Source: Rhizoctonia solani (lineage: Eukaryota > Basidiomycota > Agaricomycetes > Cantharellales > Ceratobasidiaceae). From it: 64,000 nucleotides of DNA. Below are positions 25,401-40,072 of this stretch, in pieces. The notes below the pieces were generated by a model that was not told where the DNA came from, did not search any database, and saw only the letters and a program-made list of their open reading frames with translations. The position numbers and the translations under genes were made by a program. How positions within the stretch are numbered: the first letter of the stretch is position 1; every line of letters begins with the position of its first letter. The stretch is from positions 930,001 through 994,000 of the forward strand of contig NC_057385.1 of assembly GCF_016906535.1 (NCBI RefSeq), in the 5' to 3' direction.

Positions 25401-27739
25401 AGATCGGAGCCCGACTCGGGGTGCTTGGCGATCAAGGTTGCGATATCCAAAGGCTGTTCTGATGCTTTGCGAAGCACATTTGAAACACCTTCGCTCTCGA
25501 TACGGACTCCCCGCAACTTGATCTGAGTGTCGATCCGTCCCATAATTTCGATTGTGTCATCCGGCATCATACGCACTGTATCAGAGATTAACCACAAATC
25601 TTTAGGCCTTATTATGGACATACCGAGGTCTCCCGTACAGTAGGTATTAGACTCAAGGGTAGGCCACTTTTTGAAGGCCTTAGCGGTGACCTCGGGAAGA
25701 TTATGGTATCCACGGCCGACTAGTGGGCCCTCAACAACGAGTTCACCTGGATTGCCACGAGGTACTATGTTCATGTTCGCATCTACTACGTAGGCCCGAC
25801 ACGACGGGAATGGATGCCCAATGTTCTCCTTGCGATCACTTTGTCTAATTAACCGCGAAGTGCAACCAATGGTGGCTTCAGTTGGACTGGAATGGTATTC
25901 CTTTAGAAAATAGCAGCAAGAGATAAAAGAAAGCGCACCCGTAGAAATTGGCCAATATAAGCGAAGGGTGGTTAGCCCATTTGCGAAGCAACTACAACAA
26001 AAAGTAAGCCTCAGCTACGCAACCAAGCCACTCCACTCACAGAATCTGATATTTTTTCTCCTCCAGAAACCAAGTATTTCAATGGAAGATCATCTGGGCC
26101 ACTAAGAGTAGCTTCAATCATGCTAGGGACCATCCCGGCGTGTGTGATACCAAGATTGATCAGATTTTCCTGTAGGTCTGCCAAAATCTCGTAACGAGGT
26201 GCGCTAACGAGACGAATCCCCAGGCACCACGTCTGACAGATCTCAGAAATATGCACGTCGAAAGCAATGGCTAAACATATTTGAATATACATTCATATGA
26301 TAAAAAGATGAAAGGGCTCACAAGCTAAAGCCAACCGTTTGTCTGTATTCGGATTAGTTACTGGCCTTGGATAAGCGCACATGGCTTCGATAGCCCAGTA
26401 GAGTCCCCTGTGGTTCAGCAAACAGCCTTTGGGTGTCCCGGTCGTTCCTAATTTTTTATTCAGAAGAGAATTGGGCTATAATAGTCGATAATAACCCACC
26501 GGAAGTGTACAGCAAGTAAGCAAGCGAGTCTAGCTGTGCCAGGCATATATCATCCGACGGCTGTTCTGAGATATCTCTTGCCACCTTTGCATTTTCAGGT
26601 ACCAATGCAACGTCGCCGAAATCAGGCGCCAACGACGCTGTGGTGACAACAAACTTTGCACCGCTATCGCGAACAATGAACTGACGTCTTTCCGACGGCA
26701 ATTCGGGGTCGATCTGGTAAAATATTAACGTCGCCGCTATAACTATGATCGTTATACTCACCGATACGTAGCACGCCCCGCATTTGAATAGAGCCGCATT
26801 TGCGACGTAAAAATGTTCGTCTCGGGCACGACAAACAGCCACTTTGTCTTCGAGCTGAACTCCATGCTTTGTAAACCAATTGGCGAGTGCGTTGCTCCGA
26901 GAGTTCAATTCCGCATACGAGAGAAGGACAGGGGGTTCTTCCAACGTGCTGTATATTTCGTGTGCGATCGCATCTGGACGAGTAGCTGCATTATGCATCA
27001 ACCAATCGACAGCGACATGGGCCCGGGAGGAATCATAGTCCTCCTCATAGGCAGACATAAGATTACTCGGAAGTGGGATAACAGATGCTGGTGATACTGC
27101 CGGGTTGGTACAGATAAAATGAACTGTTGCGCAAACTTGCTCGACATAATTTTGAAGTGCAGGCTCGGACATAATAGCGCTGTCACAAACTACTGACAAT
27201 TCGACACGTTCGCTCCCTTCAGAAGATAAATAGGGCTCTCCGTCCGTTCGTGTCCTTGGGATACCAAGTGCAAGCAAGCCATCAAAGTAGGCCGGTGTGG
27301 CGCTGTCAAATGCTCCTTGAATGAAACGAGCTGGGAGCGGATTGGTTTCAGGCGGGAGCCCGAGGTTCGATCGAACATGCTCCAGGGAGACATCTTCATA
27401 GGCGCTAGCTTGTTGTTTGACATGTTGCGCAAAAGCAACCCAATTATCGCAGCCTGAAAGACTGAGGCGCAAAAGACCAAGTGAGGAAGTTCCATCGTTG
27501 GGAGTGCTTCGCTGCTCTCCGAATAAAAACTCTGTAGAATCAATGTAACCCAAAAGGACTTTGGCGAAGGCAGCTCGAATAACGGATTGCAGGTCGATAT
27601 CCAAGCGACAAAATTCTTCGTGGAGCTGAACTCGTACGGTTCGAGTAATAGACAATCTTGAGTGTACAGGATCCCGTTTACCTGATAGTTCTGGCAGAGA
27701 GTGATAGCGATACCCCGAAAGCATTTCGACAGGGCTCAT
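19427..27739 (-). CDS. NPS2-type siderophore peptide synthetase (A-T-C-T-C-T-C), frame interrupted repeatedly
   Basis: This non-ribosomal peptide synthetase has one adenylation domain serving three condensation steps, the layout known for basidiomycete NPS2 enzymes that make trimeric hydroxamate siderophores. After an N-terminal partial C-like region (27739 to about 27000) comes the A domain, 27.0-25.3 kb, with LLYTSGTTGTPKG and NFYGPTEATIG. T1 (ECGMDSLK) is near 24.97 kb, T2 (SLGLTSLKAV) near 23.2 kb and T3 (LGLDSISSIQL) near 21.39 kb; all three keep the Ser for phosphopantetheine. C1 has SHTIYDGV, C2 HHALYDGI and C3 HHVLYDAW (Ala replaces the usual Gly). At least six one-base shifts are needed, near 25315, 22320, 21965, 21550, 21163 and between 20250 and 20500. 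The last intron, 19592..19640, is GC...AG; the protein ends near FRSQPTVA. No thioesterase is present, as usual for this family. Confidence 0.9.
19592..19640 (-). other. GC...AG intron in the synthetase gene
   Basis: The exon ending EAMPETQ is followed by GCGAGT and the next exon starts after ...TACAG with DDCMIEVFFDS. Only the GC donor at 19640 keeps the phase and continues a sensible protein. GC...AG introns are spliced by the normal spliceosome but are rare, and gene predictors often miss them. Confidence 0.8.
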
Positions 27740-28203
27740 CGTTGCTGCGTCGACACAGTGCGCAGGCAGGAAAGGTTTGCGGTGTTTTGGGTGAAGCGAA
27801 AATCACAGCTACTTCATATTATCCCTCATATTGCTATCCATTCCGTATGAGTACACATGACATAACCGGCCGACGGATCCCCGCAAAGTAACCAGGCGGT
27901 TTGCGAGAGGGACATGATGGTGGCTCCAGAGGAAATTCAAAATGGTACGTTGCATCGCGATCGGAGTGTCTGGGGGACTTTCGAAGCAGATCTGCGGGTA
28001 TCAGATAAAATTTTCCATCTTCTTAGATTAGATGTGCACGCTTGCTTTCAGTTTCAGCCATCTCCAACCGGTCGACTCGCGATCGTTCCACACGGCTAAT
28101 ACTGGAATTACACCATCTTTTGAATTTATTTTGCGGCGTATCTCGGATATTAGTTCTGATTTTTTTTTCTCTATTCACGGATATGGGGCTAACTCCAAAG
28201 CAT
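27740..28203. other. Upstream region of the peptide synthetase
   Basis: This 464-base gap lies between the 3' end of the hydratase gene and the synthetase start, both on the minus strand. It should contain the synthetase promoter. A GATA-type iron regulator would be expected to act here from knowledge of other fungi; GATA motifs occur (for example around 27998 and 28148), but such short motifs are common by chance. Confidence 0.4.
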
Positions 28204-29477
28204 TCACTCCCCCCGGAACACGGGTTGTCTCTTCTCTCGGAATGCATCTAGAGCTTCCGTCCTGTCCCGCGTGGAAAGAAGTGGTTCGTAGCATGCTCTC
28301 TCGTGCTCCAGACCGGCATCTAGCGGGACTTCAAGTGCAAGTGAGATTGACGCTTTAGCAGCACGAAGAGCGAGTGGGGCTAGCGATACACATTAAGCGA
28401 TAAGGATGTAAACTTCCGGAAGAGTACATACCACTACCAGCCATCTCAGCTGCCAGCTCCAGTGCCCTGTCATAGGCCGTACTTGGATGCTCCGAGACGT
28501 AATCCACCAGCCCTATGATGACGATTAGGCTCATACTTGGATGCAGGATGCTTGGTACCCACCCCATTCTTTGGCAACTTGTGCGCTGAGCATACGTCCC
28601 GTAAACACAGCTTCCTTGGCTCGAGTAAGTCCGATCACCCTAGGTGCTCTCTGGGTTCCGCCCGCTCCTGGTATGATACCAAGTTTGACCTACGAATAGT
28701 GGCTCAGTTTGGAATAATATTTATGCATATATATAGTACGAACCTCTGGGAATCCGATCTTTGTAACATTGCTTCCTGAAATCTCATTAATAATAATGTC
28801 TGGCAAATGCGTGCATACTAACCGGCGATCCTGAAGTCGCAAGTAAGCGCGAGCTCAAGTCCACCACCCAAGGCAGGGCCATCTATCGCGGCGATGGTAG
28901 GGATCGGGAAAGAGTCCAATCTCGACAGCAGCCGATTGAGGTTCATTAGGAACGCTTCAACCTGCTCTTCTGACATAGTTCGCCTTTCAATAAGATCAGC
29001 ACCTGCACAGAACGCGGTGTGACTCGATGAACGGATGATAAGCACTTGTATACTAGGACAAAACTATGTAAATGAGCTTTAAGTCAGCTGCAAAACCTAC
29101 AGGCGATCATGCATAACTTGGTCCAATGCATCAGCCAATTCATTGACCATTTGGATAGAGAGTGCATTTCGAGCCCTCGGGCGATTAAGTACAATGCTGT
29201 AGACGCCGCTGAGGCCTACTACTTGTCCAAGTAGCAGCATGATGGCGGCGGCGAAGGGGGACGTACAACCATTGGGGATGTCAGCAGTGAGGGGATTGAA
29301 TGGAAAGCAACCAAAGTACGAGTGACATAGTACTTTAGGCACTTCTCTACCCATATTCTCCTCTAGCGGAAATCGTTTGGATATTTCCTTTGCACAAGAA
29401 TTATCTGCGGGCAAACAAACTCCAATACTTCCCAATGGCACCGTGAATTTCGGTCTTGCGTCAGGTTTCGTTCGCAT
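28204..29477 (-). CDS. Enoyl-CoA hydratase/isomerase family (AUH-like methylglutaconyl-CoA hydratase)
   Basis: The reading shows the crotonase fold: [40 protein letters not shown], then the oxyanion-hole block [19 protein letters not shown] and [19 protein letters not shown]. The end, [21 protein letters not shown]...FRGE, matches AUH, which hydrates methylglutaconyl-CoA in mitochondrial leucine breakdown. SidH, which makes anhydromevalonyl-CoA for some fungal siderophores, belongs to the same superfamily, so its position next to the synthetase matters. No C-terminal SKL-type peroxisomal signal is present. All introns fit in phase and no indel is needed. The start is uncertain: ATG at 29477 gives an unusual 79-residue N-terminal extension, ATG at 29240 a more normal length. 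Confidence 0.85.
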
Positions 29478-29863
29478 GTGTTTATTCGGTTATATTCGGC
29501 AGCAGGGCATACCCCACCCAAACGTTCCCCGAGATTTCCACGCGTAATTTGGTGCTCGCAGCGGTTGGTCGGTGCGGCGCACGTTGACGTCGCGACTCCA
29601 ATATGCAATCAGATTGGATCAATTGCAATCTAATCATATCAGGTGGGGCATCTTATCAGATTCTCAGCTCCAATCGGCCGGATTATCTGACAAAATCACG
29701 TCGAAACTTCGTGCACTCGTGGACGCAAGGGGCTCTCTGTTTCCTACAAGCGATGAATATGTTTTCTGTTGATATTCTTCTCGGCATGAATATTTGCTCG
29801 GAATAGTCTCCCGATTGCGCCTCTACCTTGCCTTTCCTGCTCCTGTCCGTACCCATCTCAGTC
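29478..29863. promoter_or_regulatory. Divergent region between the hydratase and ABC transporter genes
   Basis: The region contains both promoters if the upstream hydratase start is right. It includes repeated GATT/AATC-rich stretches around 29600-29700 but no recognised operator. Confidence 0.4.
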
Positions 29864-35242
<5,379 letters not shown>

Positions 35243-35906
35243 TACAATATGCGCTTGAACCGGGGATGGAAGGAACAGCTTTGCTCTTGTTTCCGGTCAT
35301 GAATCAAGCTATTTGTTTTTTTTTTACTGGAATCTACTTAATCCATTAGAGATGGAACGTATAAATTCGATCCATCAATTACAATAACTTCTACGTGGGC
35401 GCCCTTTTTGGCCACATATACACAATATCACAGGGAGTAGCTCAATTTTTGATTGCACTAATGGGATTATTGGGTGTGCTTGGCGTCGTCAGATGTAAAA
35501 CCCTGACATAATGGGTCAGAGCGGAGCTAACTAATTGATCATGAGGTAGGTCTCGGCCATTCCATTTATGCTGGAAGTTCGGCCGAGCTCCCACGTTAGG
35601 CGTATAGCAGAACGGTTGGCGAGATAGGGGACTCGTCCGGCCCTATCATGCTCCACACGTGCTAGGGTTGCTTACTTTTCTATCCGTGTAGTTTTTGTTT
35701 GATTCAAGCTATTCCCGATCTGCTTCTAGACACTGAAAATGCAGTTGGAGTTTCCTGTGTGTGGTGGGTTGCTGGAGTCAAGGTATTATAGCACCAAAGG
35801 CTGGTATTATTATCTGATTCCTCACCTTCACTCCAACCAAGCTTACAGTAAACAAGTTTATTTAATGGGTCACACAGGTCATTGTTTCCTCTCCCTATTA
35901 CACACT
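35243..35906. other. Intergenic region upstream of the first acetyltransferase
   Basis: The region holds the ABC transporter 3' end and a promoter. An in-frame ATG at 35739 could extend the next protein by 56 residues, but that part has no family similarity. A T-run lies near 35315. Confidence 0.4.
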
Positions 35907-36682
35907 ATGACAGCCATCATCTCAGCCCTTCCTCGGCCCCATACGAACTATTCTGATTACCACTTCTGCTTTAATGGAACTATAACATATGCTTCAATTA
36001 CTCTTGACAATGTCGAAATACTCAAGTCTATCAACCGAGAGCTCTTTTCGGTCGCTTATCCTGATGCTTACTACGCGGCTACCGTACGAACTGAGCTGGC
36101 CGATTTTTGTAAACTGAGTATGTAACAGTTTCTTTCGGAATGCTTTGGTGCTCATACCCCCCACTGTATCTCGCCCACCAACCAAGTATACCTCGATGAC
36201 ATCCCGGTTGGGCAAATTACATGTACTTTCAAGCCATCGGTAAACGATGGGGAGACGAGGCTATACGTCATGCTTATGGGAGTTTAGCGGTAAATGTCTT
36301 CTGATAGTTACAGATTATACTTACTTACTTTTATGTACATTAGCCATACCGCTCTCTAGGCCTGGGGGGACAAGTATGTCAAGTAGTCCTCAAAGTCGCA
36401 GATGCACACAATCGCCGGACTAGGTCCTCTGTAACATCTAGAAGGATATCCGAATCCGCTACCTCTTCAAGTCTACCTGGAGATACAATTGCTCAGTGCT
36501 CTGTGTTGCCAATCGCGTCCGTCTTTATGCATGTTCACGTACTGAACACCACGGCTCGAAGACTCTACGAGAGCCATGGCTTCACTGAGCGCAAAAGGCT
36601 TGGGGACTTCTATAGGAAGCGAGGTCCTGATGATAAGAATACAACAGACGCATGGTTGTTTGAACTCAATTTATCTACTTGA
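35907..36682 (+). CDS. NAA50-like GNAT acetyltransferase, copy a, frame interrupted once
   Basis: Exons: 35907..36117, 36187..36289 and 36344..36682. The protein has the layout of N-alpha-acetyltransferase 50: ITLDNVEILKSINRELF, VAYPDAYYAATVRTELADFCKL, YLDDIPVGQITCTF, YVMLMGV, the acetyl-CoA-binding loop PYRSLGLGGQ and HVHVLNTTARRLYESHGF. NAA50 acetylates protein N-termini beginning with Met and takes part in sister-chromatid cohesion. An insert of about 50 residues lies between the acetyl-CoA loop and HVHVLN, which animal NAA50 lacks. At 36283-36288 the frame meets TAG; one missing T in a TTT run would restore LA before the intron. It is the first of two tandem copies. Confidence 0.8.
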
Positions 36683-37293
36683 AGATATCCTGTTGGTTTA
36701 AAATCAAATTGTATTGAGCTATCCAATAATGGCATTTGTGTATTTCTATTTGGCGACCCATGTGATACTAAATTATACGATTATCTTTTGCTCATTCCAA
36801 ATCACCTACACGTAGTTATACACAAACCATGAACGAAACCCCATTGAATCTTGTGGAACTTGCAATAGTTGGATCTATTATTCTTCCTTTCAGCCAGCAA
36901 CGTATTTCCTTAGTAAGCCGTGCCTGGGACTCGAAAGTAATGCGAACTTCACACCCGTATGCTGCAACTCCGCTTCTGGTCCACCACAAACTCGGATCCC
37001 CCAAGATAGTTGGCGTGGATCCACCCTTGCCAAGACTAAGTATACGCCCTGGCCTGATATCTGATATGATCTGCTATCAGGCCTAGGTCCACTGAAATCA
37101 ACCGGATGCCTGCTCTCATGTGGACGCAGCGAAACCCTCATGGAAACTGATATCAGTGAGAAAATTTCCTAACCACACATGTGCATTGCAGAGGCACTTT
37201 ACAGCACTAGTATGCTATTTAAAAGAGAGAGAAATAGTCGGACGTTTGGGCAAAGCTTCACGAAGAACCGACGTTTATTGTATTCTTTTATCC
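36683..37293. other. Gap between the two acetyltransferase copies
   Basis: No gene is supported. Several short frames on both strands at 36816-37141 lack any family similarity. The gap holds the 3' end of copy a and the promoter of copy b. Confidence 0.4.
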
Positions 37294-38083
37294 ATGTCGT
37301 CTGCCGCTGTTGTCGATGTCACGGTTACAGCCGCTATTCCAGCTGCCGTGGTCTCACCGGCTATGACTCTCGGTGAAAGGCTCTCGTTTGTCTCTCTAAC
37401 TGTCGATAATATCGATATTCTCAAGTCGCTTAATACTGAAATATTTCCGGTTCCTTATCCCGACGCTTACTATGCTGCCGTTGTCAAGCCCGAGTTAGCT
37501 CGTTTCTGCAAATTAAGTCAGTTATCTCATTGTACTATTCTCATACCTCCACTAAGATTATCCTCAGTTTATCTGGATGGAAACCCAGTAGGTCAGGCTA
37601 CATGTAGTCTGAAACCCTCGGAGCGGGAAGGGGAGGCACGTATCTACGGAATGCTTATGGGCGTTCTACCCGTATGTATCCCCATATTACTTACTCCCTT
37701 CAAACAAATAGTAACAAATCTTAGCCGTATCGCTCTCTTGGGATAGGTTCATATGCCGGGCAGCATCTACTGGATGCTATCGCCGCGCACAACAGCTATG
37801 TGAGGGCATTGCAAACGGTCGGACCGATTACCCCTCCCATACTACCCGAAGGCCAGCCCGAAATCCTCTTCGCGTACTCTCGACACTTCCGATCACCTCG
37901 ATTTTTATGCATGTTCATGTTCTGAATACGGGAGCTCGTCGTTTGTATGAGCGATATGGCTTTACGGAACGCAAGCGTCTCGAGAACTTTTATCGTCGGA
38001 AGGGACCAGAAGACACGACCATCAAGGACGCATGGGTCTTTGAACGAGATATTGATTCAACCTTGGATACTCTAAGGATCTGA
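37294..38083 (+). CDS. NAA50-like GNAT acetyltransferase, copy b, frame interrupted once
   Basis: Exons: 37294..37516, 37568..37671 and 37725..38083, with the same intron positions and phases as copy a. Family blocks: LTVDNIDILKSLNTEIFPVP, YPDAYYAAVVKPELARFCKL, YLDGNPVGQATC, YGMLMGVLP, the acetyl-CoA loop PYRSLGIGSYAGQHLL and HVHVLNTGARRLYERYGF. The two copies therefore arose by tandem duplication. In exon 3, between about 37860 and 37900, homology leaves the frame of PEGQPEILF and resumes in another frame at TLPITSIFMHVHVLN, so one indel is needed. The N-terminus (MSSAAVVDVTVTAAIPAAV) differs from that of copy a. The gene is convergent with the SidF-like gene. Confidence 0.8.
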
Positions 38084-38267
38084 TCATGTTTTGGTTGAAT
38101 TTTGGTTGTTTTATTGGGTTTCATATGGAATATAACCGAGTGTGTTTTTAGAAGATAATATCAAAGAACAAACCCTTCCAGATGGAAGTATACAGCATGA
38201 TCGGATATTCACGCGAATGAAGTTGTTTTATTTTTTTGAAAACCTTTTCAATCATCTAATTAGGCGC

Positions 38268-39690
38268 CTAATACAGAATTGCAGCCTGGAAGAAACGCTC
38301 CCTCCTAAGAACGAAATATACGGAACGCTTGTGAGGGAACTCAAATTCCTGAAAAAAAATTAGTACTTCTGGTATCTTAATATATATAAAAAAGATGAGT
38401 GCATTACCCTATTGAACTCCTGAGGCAGGAAAGCTTTGAGCCGAGGAACAATAGGCAAATCAGCCCGAGGCTCTCCAACAACGATCTCTGTACGAGGGTC
38501 TCGCAAGAAACACATATGCTTCATAGATGTCATTACAGCAGTGACTATAAAATTGGATTAATATAGGTTATATTCAAAGCTCACAAGAACTCACATCGAT
38601 GCCTCCCACGGAACCGTTCCTCTCCGATTAACAAATGGGTTCCTGTTTATTCCAGGCATGATGCTTTAGAGAATGCGCTCATGAACGAATTAAGCTAAAT
38701 ACCTTGGTCGTAGTCACCAAGTCCACCAACGTATGTTCCCATAGGGTCTTCCTTAACCCATGCCATCTCTCCGTAGCCAGCTAACTGGCCGTTCCACTTG
38801 ACCACAAAGCCCATGATATGAGGGTCTGCGAGGCGATCTGCAAGATACGCCCTATGCTTCTCGTCAGGACCACGTTCCTTCCAGCCCACATTAACCCTAA
38901 ATATGGCGCATTCAGTCAGGCACTACCAATAATATTCATAAAACTTACCGATCCGAGTTCTGCCACCGAGAATATGCCTCAAAATGCTCCTTGTTGTTTG
39001 CATCGATGTGCACAAACTCGAGAGTCTCTCCTACAGAAAATATATAACGGAAATACAAAGATTCTCCAGGAGCAGGTTTTGGCGGACGACGAGGGTGAGT
39101 GGTCAAGACATTGGGGCCCCGAGTGAACGATGTATAGAACGGGAATGGGAATGTCGAGATTGCTGGATGGGGTACCGGCGTACGAAGCCAATGACGTGAT
39201 AGAGGGGCGCCACGCCTTGCCATAAGGATGCACGTACGAGAAGGAGATCTTCCTTGTTGTCGCTTTCCGGAGCCTCGAACGCAAGGCCAGTATGGATCAA
39301 GTAGCACCTGATCTCGTCGGCATTCTTGAGTGAGTTTGTGTCAAGAGAAAAAGGGAGGACCTCTTCATCCTTATAGCGAATCCATAACGCATAGAGTGCC
39401 GCCCAGAGATCTTCAATCGAAACGGCTGCTGGTAGGTCGCTAGCGGTGGATTTGAGGAGAAGTACAGGCGCGTGGACAGCACGATCGTCATTAACGACAC
39501 CAAAAAGGCTGGTACGAATCTTGCGGTCTTGTCTCTCAAAAAAAACGAGAGGTGATCCAGACAGTGCAACGGTAACAGAGCCGTCATCGGATTGCGCTAC
39601 GTGGGTTGAAACTCCATCGGCCAAAACGAACGTCTGTTCGGCCGGGATTTGTTCCTCGTGCTCAGGCTTGGGAGGGATAGAGTCAAACAT
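38268..39690 (-). CDS. SidF/IucB-type N5-hydroxyornithine acyltransferase, frame interrupted once
   Basis: Enzymes of this GNAT family transfer an acyl group from CoA to the N5-hydroxyl amine of N5-hydroxyornithine, making the hydroxamate used by siderophore synthetases. The start MFDSIPPKPEHEEQIPAEQ opens an N-terminal domain with LWAALYALWIRYK. The linker THPRRPPKPAPGESLYFRYI and the catalytic domain follow: FEAYSRWQNSDRVNVGWKE, YGEMAWVKEDPMG, GLGDYDQGTHLLIGEERFRG and FLRDPRTEIVVGEPRAD. The last exon reads EFEFPHKRSVYFVLRRERFF and stops at 38270..38268. Near 39205, at a run of four C, the frame shifts as if one C were missing. SidF transfers anhydromevalonyl and SidL acetyl; the substrate here cannot be read from the sequence. 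Confidence 0.88.
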
Positions 39691-40072
39691 GACAGGGGAA
39701 TTGATGAACTAAGGTACCAGGGAATTGTTAGCATGATATATGGGTAAATTTTCTATGCAAGCAAGGGACGCATGCGAATGATTTCATGGGTTCTCGCGGC
39801 TAATCTTATCTGATTGTGTGGGGCGGGTGGTGTCTGGGGTCCGTGTAGTAGATAATGTAAATCAGGTTACGATAATCGCTGCGATGCGCGGCCCGTCCCA
39901 CACTGGTATCCACTCCGATTCCCCATATCTAATCAGATAGATTTCGGCATCTTCATATCCACAGAGTTGGAGGCGAAATCTTCCATTTCTTCAGCACATG
40001 CCCAGCTTCCATTTATTCCGCAGCGGGATGGGGTGGACTTGCTGAGGAGTGAACCCCCCATCGTTTGTCGCC
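39691..40072. promoter_or_regulatory. Divergent promoter, acyltransferase and siderophore permease
   Basis: A 382-base divergent region between two siderophore genes. It contains several GATA-type motifs on both strands (for example TCTTATCTGATTG near 39805 and TCTAATCAGATAG near 39930). In other fungi GATA factors such as SreA/Urbs1 repress these genes when iron is plentiful, so joint control from here is plausible but untested. Confidence 0.5.

Noticed and set aside
19427..27739. Ferrichrome synthetase of the SidC/Fso1 type
   Set aside because: Only one adenylation domain is present; ferrichrome-type enzymes have several, so NPS2 type is preferred.
36816..37141. Short frames on both strands between the acetyltransferase copies
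   Set aside because: Lengths of 60-85 codons, no family similarity, and no splice partners.
38142..38363. 73-codon plus-strand frame
   Set aside because: It overlaps the last exon of the SidF-like gene on the other strand, which has clear family similarity.
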